A stretch of 64,000 nt of DNA, from positions 3,038,001 to 3,102,000 of the forward strand of contig OZ244038.1 in NCBI GenBank assembly GCA_965215145.1. Reading direction: 5' to 3'. Shown here piece after piece: positions 7,903-15,846 of this stretch. The stretch's first letter is position 1, and each line of letters begins with the position of its first letter. The DNA is from G965215145 sp965215145 (GTDB lineage: Bacteria; Bacteroidota; Rhodothermia; Rhodothermales; JANQRZ01). The translations under genes and the position numbers were made by a program. The notes under the pieces are model-generated. The model did no database searches and had not been told where the DNA came from. It worked only from the letters and a program-made list of their open reading frames with translations.

Positions 7903-10900
7903 CTACCGCACGAGCGTCAGCCGCCGCGTCTCGACGTAGTCTGCCGCCCGCATCTGCACGACGTAGACCCCGCTGGCGAGCCCCGAGGCGTCGAAGGCGA
8001 CGCGGTAGCGGCCGGGCTCCCGCGTCTCGTCCACGAGCACGGCCACCCGCCGGCCCAGCGCGTCGTAGACGGCGAGGCGGACGGGGCCGGGCTGGGAAAG
8101 GTTGTAGCGCAGCGTCGTCGTCGCGGTGAAGGGGTTGGGGTAGGCGGGGTAGAGCGCGGGCTCCGTCGGCAGGGCGACGCCGGAGGCTGCGGCTTCCGCC
8201 TCGTCTCCCGGCGCTGCTGCCACCGTCTCCGAGGTGGCGCCGAAGGGGCGGCCCGTCCGCGCGTCCACGACCGGCCACTCCGCCAGGTCGAACGCGAACG
8301 GCGCGGGCGCCGGGGTCACCCCCCGCTCCCCATCCCCTCGTCCCGCAGAGGCGGGGCGGGCTGTCGCCTGCGCCTCCTGCTCAGGGGACGCTGTAGGGGC
8401 GTATTGCAATACGCCCCTACGCCCGGCAGGGGGAGCAGTTTGAGCGGCGCCTGAGCGCAGGGACTCGTCCCGGAGCGATGTGCCATCCGAACGGGGGGTC
8501 CGGATCGGGGACGTGGCGCGCCCGGCGAGGCGGGCCGTGGCGGGTGGGAGCTTGGTGAAGATGAAGCTGTCGCTGTGCTCGGTCGCCGGGTACGTGGTGC
8601 CGGTGCGGGCGGTGTAGGTGTACGTCCCGGCCGGGGCGCCCGCCGGGACCGTCTGGCGCAGCGCGAGCCGGAGCGTGTCGCCGGGGGCGAGGCTGAGGGG
8701 GGCGGGGCCGGCCGTGGGGCCGTAAGCGCTCCCGTCCGGCAGCGCCACGTCGATCCAGCCCTCGACGCTGACGGGCTCCGCCGTCGGGTTGGCGAGGGTG
8801 ACCTCGAAGTCGAACGCGCCGCCGTCGGCGGGGACGGTAACGGGCGTGCCGCCCACCGGCTCGATGTCCACGCTGAAGCCGCCGGCAGCGGGTTCTCCGT
8901 TCACCGTGAAGTAGAGCGTGTCGGCGAGGCCCTCGTAGGTCACGACGGCGAACGTGCCGCCGGGGCCGACGGCCCGAAACGCCTTCCGCTCGGCGTCGAA
9001 CGCGACGACGGCTAGGTCATCCACGGTGGCGGCGATCCGTGTGCTCGCGTGGCTGAGGCGCGAGAGGTACGTCTCGAACGTGGCGACATACTCGGGGTAG
9101 AGCAGGGTGCCCGCGCTCATCTCGTTTCGCTCGGGGGTGACGGAGAACGCGACGAGCGGGCTCTCGGTCGCCACCTCGACGAGCACGTCGGCGGCGGCGA
9201 GGCTCGTCCCCGTCGAGTCCTCATAGATGGCGTAGGCCTCGACCCGCTGCGTCTCGATGGCTTCGGGGCTGACCTGGAGGCTGAAGCGGTGGGTGAAGCT
9301 CTGCACCGTCGAGACGTGGCTGCTCCCCTGGAAGAACACCGTCACGTCCTGAAGCCCGGTCGTGTCCGCGAGGGTGATCTCGACGGTGAGCGTGCTGTCC
9401 ACGAAAACGGTACTCCCGGCGGCGGGCGCCGTGATGGTCACACCGCTGGTGCGGAGCGCCGGAGGATCGGGGTGGAAGGAAGAGCGAGCACGCGGGTGGG
9501 CGGCGGCAAGGGGAGCCTCGCGGGCGAAGCCCGAGGCGCCGGGGATCGGGGCGAAGCCGCTGTCCGAGCCTTCGAGGACCGAGCCCACCGTCGGGCCGGC
9601 GTTGGCGACGACGCGGCCGACGTGGAAGTTGTCGAACCCGTCGAGCACCGTCGTCGTGCCGACATCCCCCTGCCCCGCCGTCTGGCTCCCGACGGAGACT
9701 ACCCCGTCGCCCTCCATTATCACCGAAACGACCTGGTAGCCGCGGAGGGAGTAGTTCAGGACCAGGAGCGCCTTCGCCGCCTCGTCGAGTTGCTCGATGC
9801 TTTCGATGAACGCCTTGTCGGCGCTGGAGCCGAACAGCTTCATCCCGAGCGCCACCTTGCTGAGGAACTTCGTGAGCGTCCGCGGGAGCCGGACGGCGTA
9901 CCATACCGAGGGCGGGAGGTCGAGGAACGTCTGTGTGCCCGCCACGAGGTCCCCGGCGACGAGGTGGGACGGCAGGGGCGTCTCGCCGAACCGCGTGCCG
10001 CCGATGGCCTTGAGGTCGTCCACGGCCGGGGTCAGCTCGAACTCGTTGGCGAGCCAGCCGCCGCCGGAGGGCTGCATGAACGCGAATGGGAGCGCGTCGG
10101 GGTCCTCGTGGTAGAGGTCGATGAAGGCGTTCCGGCCGAGGGTGAGGAGGAGGCCGTTGACGACATCATCCACGATGTCCTCGGCGAAGTCGGCGAGGGG
10201 GGAGCCGAGGTGGGGCGTGTCGATCAGAACGGCGCGGTGGACCCAGCCCTGCCCGTAGTTCGCATCGTCGTAGAAGTTGTTGAGGTCGGCGGCGGCGCGG
10301 AGCACGTTGCCGCCCATGCTGTGGGCGACGTAGTGGACGCGGTTGGCGGCGTAGCCCTCCTTGCGGAGGTACCGGATGAAGCCGTGGAACGAGTCGGGAT
10401 AGTAGAGGTCGCCGAGGCGGGGGTTGAGGAGTCGCTCGGCCGCGTTGCCGTAGACGCTGCCGCCGGGGTTGATGGGGATGGCGCGCTTGTAGACGTAGCG
10501 GTCGTCGCGAGCGTAGGGCGTCGTGCCGTCGAGGGAGAAGTCGTCCCACAGACCGGGCCCGCTGCCGAGGCCGTGGACGAGCATCAGCGGCGGGCGAACG
10601 ACGGCGATCTCCTGCCGTACCGTCGTCGGGACCGACCGGCCTGCCTCGCCGTCGAGGTTGGCGCCCGCGAGCCGGGCCTGCTGCCCCCCGGCGAGGGTGA
10701 CGGTGACGTCGGCGTAGACGGTTCGGCTCCGGGTTGTGCCGGTGCGGGCGAAGTTGTCGGGGGCGACGTACCAGAACCAGTGCTCGGCGGCATCGCCCGT
10801 GCTGCTCGCCGTCGTGCCCGTCGCAGCGTTGGCCTCGGCGGAGTAGGCATCGGTGACGGTGGCCGGCATCACCTTCCCGAGCACCGCCGGGCCGGTATCC

Positions 10901-12432
10901 CCGCCCTCGCCCGCGAGCGCCACGTCCACCCGCTCGATGTCCACGCCGGGATCGGTCGAGGCGACGCGGAGGTAGAGCCGCCCCACCCCGTCGGCCGCGA
11001 CACCGACGGGCGGGTCCGTGAAGCGGGGAAAGCTGTGGTCCCATTCGAGCGAGACGCGGACGGCGTCGAGCGAGGCGTCGCGCACGGTGAAGGGCTCGCT
11101 CTCGGCGAGGCGCGACGGGTCGTAGGTGTCCACGAGGCGGAGGCGGACGGAGCCCGGCGGCAGCGCGACGGAGGTGCTGAGCGTCACCGGCTCGCCCCAC
11201 GGGGCCACGCCCGTTGCCGTGGCGGTCGGCGTCCACGGCCCCCCGTCCACGGCAACCTCGACGGCGTAGCTGTAGGCCCGCTGCGTCCCGACGGGGGCGG
11301 GATAGCCGGGGCCGTTGCTGAGTTGATCCGTCCACTCGACGTGGACCGGCTGGCCCGAGGCGACGACGGCGCCGGCACGCGGGGCCGTCACCGCGAAGCC
11401 TGCGGGCGCGAGCGCTCCGGCTACGGTGAACGCCTTCGTGGGGGTGCTGAGGGTGGTGGTGAGGTCGCGGGCGCTCGTGACGTAGGTGCCGGGTGGCGTC
11501 GCGCCGGCCGAGACCGCGAAGGCGTAGTCGAACGTGCCAGCGTCCGAGGCCGTGAGGGTGGCGGTGACGGGGAGGTGGCCGGTGGGGCCGGTGACGTAGA
11601 GGCGGAGGTCCGCGTTGGGCGTGAACCCGCTGCCGCTGATGTCGAGCGTGCCGCCGGAGGCGACAGAGGCGGTGGAGAGGAAGAGGGCGGGCGGGTCCAC
11701 CGCGTTCTGGATCTGGACCGGCGAGGTCCGCCACGGCCTGAAGTCCACGTTGTCCGAGACTCGAAGTCCCTCTCCATTCGGGTTGAGGGTGTAATTGTAA
11801 GGCCCGCTGGCGTCATCCCAGTAGATACTCTCGGCCCTGAGCGTCTGCTCACCTTCGTACCGCAGCCCATATGTCTGGTTCTCGTTGAGCAGGTTCAGCC
11901 GAGTAAGCGTCGGTTGCAGATCGTATCCGACGCGGATCGCTGTACTGTAGCTGTTGCGGATCTCGGTGTCGCGCACGGTCACGTCGGAGGAGAAGACCTC
12001 CAGCACGTAGTGGTCGCTGCCCCAGCGGCGCGCCGTGCCGAGCGAGTCGAGGACAGCGTGCTCGATGAGGCCCGAGGAACCTGTGCGGAATTCTATCTGC
12101 CCGCCGTAATCGTTGAAGTAGGTCCCCGCGTTAGTACGTCTGCCCCGGATCACGACAGGATCGCTCACCGTCCCGAGCACGTCGAGCCGGCCGCCATTGT
12201 CAACTGAGATCATCTCTCCGACGCCAGCGAAGACCACCTCGACCCCAGCCTCCAGCGTCAGCGTCGCTCCCGTGATAGTGATGGGGCCTGCTATATACGG
12301 ACTTCCCGCCAGCGTCCACGTCGTGTTCGTCGTGATCTGGCCGGAGACGTCGGTCTGGGCCTCGGCGGCGGGGGCGAAGAGAAACAGAACGGCGCCCGCC
12401 GTCAGGGCGGCGCGGAGCAGGGCGTGTCGCAT
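7903..12432 (-). CDS. Large secreted lipase-like mosaic protein with C-terminal sorting domain, 1509 aa
   Basis: Signal peptide MRHALLRAALTAGAVLFLFAPAAEA is followed by a parallel beta-helix-like N-terminus (DVSGQITTNTTWTLAGSPYIAGPITI, GVEVVFAGVGEMISVDNGGRLDVLGTVSDPVVI; about residues 27-270) and Ig-like or TIG-like stretches. An alpha/beta hydrolase domain starts near 620 with LMLVHGLGSGPGLWDDF, and its nucleophile elbow is AHSMGGN (Ser about 705). More Ig-like repeats follow, then a C-terminal domain from about 1425 (YPNPFTATTTLRYNL, VRLAVYDALGRRVAVLVDE) typical of type IX-type secretion. Residues of about 1310-1372 are encoded by a dispersed repeat inserted in frame. The substrate is unknown; the fold suggests an extracellular lipase or esterase. 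The ATG at 12432 was chosen for its signal peptide. Confidence 0.82.
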   Translation of the reverse strand: MRHALLRAALTAGAVLFLFAPAAEAQTDVSGQITTNTTWTLAGSPYIAGPITITGATLTLEAGVEVVFAGVGEMISVDNGGRLDVLGTVSDPVVIRGRRTNAGTYFNDYGGQIEFRTGSSGLIEHAVLDSLGTARRWGSDHYVLEVFSSDVTVRDTEIRNSYSTAIRVGYDLQPTLTRLNLLNENQTYGLRYEGEQTLRAESIYWDDASGPYNYTLNPNGEGLRVSDNVDFRPWRTSPVQIQNAVDPPALFLSTASVASGGTLDISGSGFTPNADLRLYVTGPTGHLPVTATLTASDAGTFDYAFAVSAGATPPGTYVTSARDLTTTLSTPTKAFTVAGALAPAGFAVTAPRAGAVVASGQPVHVEWTDQLSNGPGYPAPVGTQRAYSYAVEVAVDGGPWTPTATATGVAPWGEPVTLSTSVALPPGSVRLRLVDTYDPSRLAESEPFTVRDASLDAVRVSLEWDHSFPRFTDPPVGVAADGVGRLYLRVASTDPGVDIERVDVALAGEGGDTGPAVLGKVMPATVTDAYSAEANAATGTTASSTGDAAEHWFWYVAPDNFARTGTTRSRTVYADVTVTLAGGQQARLAGANLDGEAGRSVPTTVRQEIAVVRPPLMLVHGLGSGPGLWDDFSLDGTTPYARDDRYVYKRAIPINPGGSVYGNAAERLLNPRLGDLYYPDSFHGFIRYLRKEGYAANRVHYVAHSMGGNVLRAAADLNNFYDDANYGQGWVHRAVLIDTPHLGSPLADFAEDIVDDVVNGLLLTLGRNAFIDLYHEDPDALPFAFMQPSGGGWLANEFELTPAVDDLKAIGGTRFGETPLPSHLVAGDLVAGTQTFLDLPPSVWYAVRLPRTLTKFLSKVALGMKLFGSSADKAFIESIEQLDEAAKALLVLNYSLRGYQVVSVIMEGDGVVSVGSQTAGQGDVGTTTVLDGFDNFHVGRVVANAGPTVGSVLEGSDSGFAPIPGASGFAREAPLAAAHPRARSSFHPDPPALRTSGVTITAPAAGSTVFVDSTLTVEITLADTTGLQDVTVFFQGSSHVSTVQSFTHRFSLQVSPEAIETQRVEAYAIYEDSTGTSLAAADVLVEVATESPLVAFSVTPERNEMSAGTLLYPEYVATFETYLSRLSHASTRIAATVDDLAVVAFDAERKAFRAVGPGGTFAVVTYEGLADTLYFTVNGEPAAGGFSVDIEPVGGTPVTVPADGGAFDFEVTLANPTAEPVSVEGWIDVALPDGSAYGPTAGPAPLSLAPGDTLRLALRQTVPAGAPAGTYTYTARTGTTYPATEHSDSFIFTKLPPATARLAGRATSPIRTPRSDGTSLRDESLRSGAAQTAPPAGRRGVLQYAPTASPEQEAQATARPASAGRGDGERGVTPAPAPFAFDLAEWPVVDARTGRPFGATSETVAAAPGDEAEAAASGVALPTEPALYPAYPNPFTATTTLRYNLSQPGPVRLAVYDALGRRVAVLVDETREPGRYRVAFDASGLASGVYVVQMRAADYVETRRLTLVR
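8318..8500. repeat. Composite palindromic element, copy A, inside the lipase-like gene
   Basis: It begins ACCCCCCGCTCCCC and ends GAACGGGGGGTC, with CTCCTGCTCAGGGGACG and GCCTGAGCGCAGGGACT internally, as in the intergenic copies at 12516, 50444, 37180 and 56982. Its core hairpin is interrupted by the GTAGGGGCG palindrome (8393-8420). It is read through in frame by the surrounding gene, encoding a Ser/Ala/Arg-rich linker just before the sorting domain. Confidence 0.75.
8393..8420. repeat. Short GTAGGGGCG palindrome, copy 2 (perfect, nested)
   Basis: A perfect 28-base palindrome with 14-bp arms (GTAGGGGCGTATTG and its complement), nested within composite element A and inside a coding sequence. 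The sequence GCCCGGCAGG follows it, as after copy 5 at 57614. Confidence 0.85.
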
Positions 12433-12515
12433 GGGTCGGCCGGCAGCAGCGGGGAAGGGTCTGTCCCGCCTGGGGATGTGCCCACGATGATACGGCCGGG
12501 CAGGGGGAGATGCAC

Positions 12516-12648
12516 ACCCCCCGCTCCCCGTCCCATCGCGTCGGCTGCGCCTCCTGCTCAGGGGACGAGAAGCTGTCCCCCTTCCGAAGGGGGACAGTTT
12601 GGGCCGTGCCTGAGGGCGGAGCCCGATGCGCTGCCCGAACGGGGGGTC
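12516..12648. repeat. Composite palindromic element, copy B
   Basis: Outer ends are ACCCCCCGCTCCCC and GAACGGGGGGTC. The core is a perfect 11-bp hairpin CTGTCCCCCTT-CCG-AAGGGGGACAG at 12573-12597. It fills most of the 287-base gap between the divergent lipase-like gene and the antitoxin-like gene at 12720. A weak TAAACTCG at 12680, 32 bases before that ATG, is the only promoter-like sequence seen there. Confidence 0.8.
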
Positions 12649-12719
12649 TGCGGCGGGACCCTCCGCCACGGCGGCGAGGTAAACTCGCCTCCCGCAGCCC
12701 ACCACCCGAAGGAAGCCTC

Positions 12720-13172
12720 ATGCCCAACCCGGCAGACGAGACCGTCCGGCTCCGCGTGGACGACCGCACCGCAGCGGCCTACCGCAGCGCCCGGCCGGAC
12801 GTGCGCCGTGCCGCCGAGGCGAAGGCCGCCGAGGCGAAGGCCGCCGAGGCGAAGGCCGCCGAGGCGAAGGCCGCCGAGGCGAAGGCCGCCGAGGCGAAGG
12901 CCGCCGAGGCGAAGGCCGCCGAGGCGAAGGCCGCCGAGGCCGCCGAGGCGAAGGCCGCCGAGGCGAAGGCCGCCGAGGCGAAGGCCGCCGACGCCCTCCG
13001 CTTGACCCTCCTCTCGCGCGGGGAGCTGGCCGACGAGTTCCGCCGCTTCACTGCCGAGATGGGGGCCGCCGCCGAGGCCCGCGGGTGGATGGACGAGATG
13101 GACGAGGCCCTCCTGCGCGGCGACTACGGCGACGAGCCGTGGCCGAGCGACCACGCTGTGTCTGCGGCATAG
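12720..13172 (+). CDS. Antitoxin-like protein with AAEAK repeat tract, 150 aa
   Basis: The N-terminus (ETVRLRVDDRTAAAYRSARPDVRR) and C-terminus (LRLTLLSRGELADEFRRFTAEMGAAAEARGWMDEMDEALLRG) resemble, in order and spacing, small VapB-like antitoxins in which a short DNA-binding segment precedes a toxin-wrapping helix (family assignment from memory). Between them lie eleven AAEAK units plus one truncated unit, predicted to be a long Ala/Glu/Lys helix. It is upstream of and co-directional with a UPF0175 antitoxin and a PIN toxin. The start is the ATG at 12720, since upstream sequence is repeat DNA. Confidence 0.6.
   Translation: MPNPADETVRLRVDDRTAAAYRSARPDVRRAAEAKAAEAKAAEAKAAEAKAAEAKAAEAKAAEAKAAEAKAAEAAEAKAAEAKAAEAKAADALRLTLLSRGELADEFRRFTAEMGAAAEARGWMDEMDEALLRGDYGDEPWPSDHAVSAA
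12810..12983 (+). repeat. 15-bp in-frame tandem repeat (AAEAK)
   Basis: Eight copies of GCCGCCGAGGCGAAG, one 9-base partial unit (GCCGCCGAG), then three more copies, nearly without variation at nucleotide level. This indicates recent slippage expansion. The 15-bp period keeps the frame, so length changes alter only the helix length of the protein. Confidence 0.95.
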
Positions 13173-13220
13173 CGGCGGGGTTAGCCGATCCCCAACGTTT
13201 CCCTCAAATTGAGGGCACAC

Positions 13221-13508
13221 ATGACCGACCTCGTGATCCCCCGCGCCGTCCTGGAGTCCGCCCGGCTCTCGCCCGAGGAGCTCAAACGCGACCTCGCCGC
13301 GATGCTCTACGCCGACGGGCGGCTCACGCTGGCGCAGTCCGCGCGACTGGCCGGCATGGACCGCTACCGCTTCCAACAGTTGCTCGCCAGCCGGGGTATC
13401 GCTCTGAACTACGACGAGGGCGACCTCCAGGACGACCTCCGCACTGCCGAAGGCTTCTTCGTTTCTGACGCCGACGACTCGCCACCGCCGAGGGGGGAGG
13501 CTCCGTGA
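13221..13508 (+). CDS. UPF0175 family antitoxin, 95 aa
   Basis: IPRAVLESARLSPEELKRDLA followed by MLYADGRLTLAQSARLAGMDRYRFQQLL and SRGIALNYDEGDLQDDL matches UPF0175 throughout, a family of small helix-turn-helix-containing antitoxins usually paired with DUF3368/PIN toxins. The ATG at 13221 has a GAGGG Shine-Dalgarno-like stretch 5 bases upstream, at the end of a small CCCTC/GAGGG inverted repeat that could be an autoregulatory site. It overlaps the toxin start by four bases (GTGA), the usual arrangement for such modules. Confidence 0.82.
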   Translation: MTDLVIPRAVLESARLSPEELKRDLAAMLYADGRLTLAQSARLAGMDRYRFQQLLASRGIALNYDEGDLQDDLRTAEGFFVSDADDSPPPRGEAP

Positions 13509-14185
13509 GCGGGCGTGCGGTGGCGGTCGTGTGCGACGCGTCGCCCATCATGAACCTCGCCGCTGTGGGTCGCCTCGGTCTGCTGCGGGAGCTCGCCGGG
13601 ACGGTGGTCGTCCCGGAGGCCGTCCGAAGGGAGATCGTACGCGACCGGGACCTCCCCGGTGCAAGGGAGATCGAGGCGGAGGAATGGATCGGGGTCGAGC
13701 GCGTTCGGGATCGGGAGCGCGTCACGCTCCTGAGTCTGGAGTTGGACGCGGGGGAGGCAGAGACGATCGCGTTGGCGTTACAGCTCCGGTCGGCGGGCCG
13801 GGACCCGCGCGTGGTGATGGACGAGCGGCTTGGGAGAGCGGTATGCGACCGGCTGGGGATTGCCCGAACCGGCGTCGTCGGCGTGTTGATCGCAGCCAAA
13901 CGGCGCGGGCTGCTCGCTGGGATCGGCCCCCGTGCTCGCGGCACTCAGGGAGCACGGTTTCCACCTGAGCGACCACGTCGTCGAGCAGGCGCTCCGTGCG
14001 GTCGGAGAGTAGCGCTGCTGATGCTCGCGCCCCCGATGGCGGCTTGTATCGTTCCCGAGTCGGTGGTGCGCGGGATCGAAGGGCCGCCACGCCCCCGACG
14101 ACGAACGCGACGCCTTCCTCACGGCAGAGCCTGTATCAGCGTGCGGAGTCTGAACACGGCGCGCCGCTACCGCCGCGCGGTGTGA
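13505..14185 (+). CDS. PIN-domain (DUF3368) toxin with frameshifted C-terminus
   Basis: VVCDASPIMNLAAVGRLGLLREL, VVVPEAVRREIV, LDAGEAETIALAL, VVMDERLGRAVCDRLG and GVVGVLIAAKRRGLL are the blocks of DUF3368 PIN ribonucleases, with the acidic metal ligands Asp, Glu and Asp present. After LLAGIG the frame runs into Arg/Pro-rich nonsense to 14185. Removing one C from the C5 run at 13927-13931 restores PVLAALREHGFHLSDHVVEQ and a stop at 14012, exactly as family members end. The catalytic part is intact, so activity is possible, but the native end is lost in this sequence. Confidence 0.75.
   Translation: MSGRAVAVVCDASPIMNLAAVGRLGLLRELAGTVVVPEAVRREIVRDRDLPGAREIEAEEWIGVERVRDRERVTLLSLELDAGEAETIALALQLRSAGRDPRVVMDERLGRAVCDRLGIARTGVVGVLIAAKRRGLLAGIGPRARGTQGARFPPERPRRRAGAPCGRRVALLMLAPPMAACIVPESVVRGIEGPPRPRRRTRRLPHGRACISVRSLNTARRYRRAV
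14035..14157 (-). pseudogene. Remnant of a nucleotidyltransferase (MNT-type) gene
   Basis: On the minus strand, GTG at 14157 starts FRLRTLIQAL, then a stop in that frame. In the next frame the sequence continues REEGVAFVVGGVAALRSRAPPTRE, which matches the GGxAA...HGxPRxTxD start of minimal nucleotidyltransferases used in toxin-antitoxin-like pairs. One frameshift at the CTGCCGTGAG junction reconciles the two. The gene then decays and stops where the PIN toxin gene ends on the other strand. It follows the small gene at 14167, which resembles the usual upstream partner of such enzymes. Confidence 0.45.
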
Positions 14186-14361
14186 ACCGCAGCACGGAGA
14201 TCCCCGACCGCCTCGACTGCTTCTTGCAGCCTTTCCAGGCGCTCCGTAGGGGAGAGGGAGAGGTTCGCCTCAAGGAGGGAGAGGTCCACCCCGAACGCCT
14301 CGGCCGCCTCCAGCGCACCCTGTGGGCGGGTCCCCCGGTCAGGTCGTCTCGTTTCTGCCAT
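14167..14361 (-). CDS. Small helical protein, probable former partner of a nucleotidyltransferase, 64 aa
   Basis: Sixty-four residues with ALEAAEAFGVDLSLLEANLSLSPTERLERLQEAVEAVGDLRAA, a pattern I know from short genes placed directly before minimal nucleotidyltransferases in many genomes. Here the following gene is only a remnant (14035-14157). It begins 15 bases after the rseP stop on the same strand, so it could be co-transcribed with dxr-rseP. The role is unknown. Confidence 0.5.
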   Translation of the reverse strand: MAETRRPDRGTRPQGALEAAEAFGVDLSLLEANLSLSPTERLERLQEAVEAVGDLRAAVHTARR

Positions 14362-14376
14362 GCCCGGTCACGCGGT

Positions 14377-15789
14377 TCAGAACAGCCGCATCGCGTCGTT
14401 GAAGATGACGAACGCCATGAACGCCAGGATCAGCACCATCCCCACCTGCTGCACCACCATCCGCACGCGCACGCTCGGCTCCCGCCGGGTGATGCCCTCG
14501 TAGAGCAGGAACACGAGGTGGCCGCCGTCGAGGACGGGGATCGGGAGAATGTTGAAGACGGCCAGCGCGATGGAGAGGTTGGCGACGAGCTGCCAGAAGT
14601 CGCGGATGCTGCGGTCGGCGGTGTCCTTCGCCGCCTTCGCGATCATGAGCGGGCCGCCGACGCTCTGGCGGAGGTCGTCCTGCCCGGTGAAGAGCCGCTT
14701 GATGAGGCGGCCGTAGAGGGCGATCCAGCCGGCGGCGTCCTCGGAGCCGAGCACGACGGCCTCGCCGAACCCGTACTCCCGCTCCTCGACGCCGAAGAGC
14801 GTGCGGAGTTGGTCGGAGGTCGCGGAGTTGACGCCGAGCACGAGCCGCCCCTCGGCGACGGTCGGCGTGAGCGTGGCCTCGTAGACGACGTGGTCGGGCG
14901 TGCGGCCGACCACGCGGAGGCCCTTGGCGGGCTCGGTCTCCGCGGCCAGGTCGGCGGGGCGGGCGAAGCGGACGGCGAGGGCGTCGCCGTCGGCGCGGCC
15001 GAGGGCCTGGACCATCTCCTCCCAGAACCCCAGCGGCTCCCCGTCGAGAGCGACGATGCGGTCGCCGGGGCGGAGGCCGGCCTCGGCGGCGGCGCCGCCG
15101 GGCATGAGCCCGCCGACGATGGGCGGCAGCCACCCGATCCCGAGGTCCCCCTCGACCTCGGCGAGCCGGTTCATGAGGTCGTCCGGGGCGCGGAGGGCGA
15201 GGGTCCGCCCGGCGCGGTCCACGGTGAACACCGTGCTGTCGGCCGTGAACGCCTCGAAGGCGCGGCGGTCGTCGAACCGCTCCCACGGGCGGCCGTTGAC
15301 GGCGACGATCCGGTCCCCCGTCTCGATCCCGATGTCGGCCGCGGGCGAGCCCGGCGCGACGTAGACGGGGACCTCGTCGGCGGCGACGTAGGTGTCGCCG
15401 TAGTGCCACCGGATGCCGATGAAGATGAGGAAGGCGAGGATGATGTTGAAGACGACCCCCGCCGTGATCACCACGATCCGCTGCCACACCGGCTTCGAGC
15501 GGAACTCCCACGGCTCGGGCTCGCGCTCGACCCAATCGGCGTCCATCGACTCGTCGATCATCCCGCTGATCTTGACGTAGCCGCCGAGCGGCACCGCCCC
15601 GACCCGGTACTCCGTCTCGCCGACGGTCTTGCCGAAGAGGCGGGGCGGGAACCCGATCGAGAACTGCTCGACGCGCATCCCGAACGCCTTGGCCGCGAGG
15701 AAGTGGCCGAGCTCGTGGATGAAGACGAGGATGCTGAGCGCGAGCCCGACCCAGAACAGGTAGGAGAGGGCGGTGAGGACGAATTCCAT
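14377..15789 (-). CDS. rseP: RIP metalloprotease RseP (site-2 protease)
   Basis: A membrane-embedded zinc protease that cleaves anti-sigma factors and leftover signal peptides within the membrane. HELGH at residues 25-29 in the first membrane segment is the zinc site, and NILPIPVLDGGH near the C-terminus carries the third ligand. Two PDZ domains lie between (around residues 125-200 and 205-290: VYVAPGSPAADIGIETGDRIVAV; MPGGAAAEAGLRPGDRIVALDGEPL). GYVKISGM and four hydrophobic segments fit the family. At 470 residues it is normal. It follows dxr with a 57-base gap, a linkage widespread in bacteria. Confidence 0.94.
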   Translation of the reverse strand: MEFVLTALSYLFWVGLALSILVFIHELGHFLAAKAFGMRVEQFSIGFPPRLFGKTVGETEYRVGAVPLGGYVKISGMIDESMDADWVEREPEPWEFRSKPVWQRIVVITAGVVFNIILAFLIFIGIRWHYGDTYVAADEVPVYVAPGSPAADIGIETGDRIVAVNGRPWERFDDRRAFEAFTADSTVFTVDRAGRTLALRAPDDLMNRLAEVEGDLGIGWLPPIVGGLMPGGAAAEAGLRPGDRIVALDGEPLGFWEEMVQALGRADGDALAVRFARPADLAAETEPAKGLRVVGRTPDHVVYEATLTPTVAEGRLVLGVNSATSDQLRTLFGVEEREYGFGEAVVLGSEDAAGWIALYGRLIKRLFTGQDDLRQSVGGPLMIAKAAKDTADRSIRDFWQLVANLSIALAVFNILPIPVLDGGHLVFLLYEGITRREPSVRVRMVVQQVGMVLILAFMAFVIFNDAMRLF

Positions 15790-15846
15790 GCGGGCGGCGG
15801 TGCGGGGGCGGAGGGCCAGAACGCCGGCGGCGGCCGGGCCGTGCCC

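Noticed and set aside
9049..12207. Long plus-strand frame opposite the lipase-like gene
   Set aside because: Low-complexity antisense shadow; the minus frame has signal peptide, hydrolase motif and sorting domain.
12810..12983. CRISPR-like array
   Set aside because: The 15-bp units are contiguous without spacers and are translated as AAEAK; it is a coding tandem repeat.
14012..14185. Extra C-terminal domain of the PIN toxin
   Set aside because: The Arg/Pro-rich tail arises from the frameshift and covers the antisense of the nucleotidyltransferase remnant; it is not a real domain.
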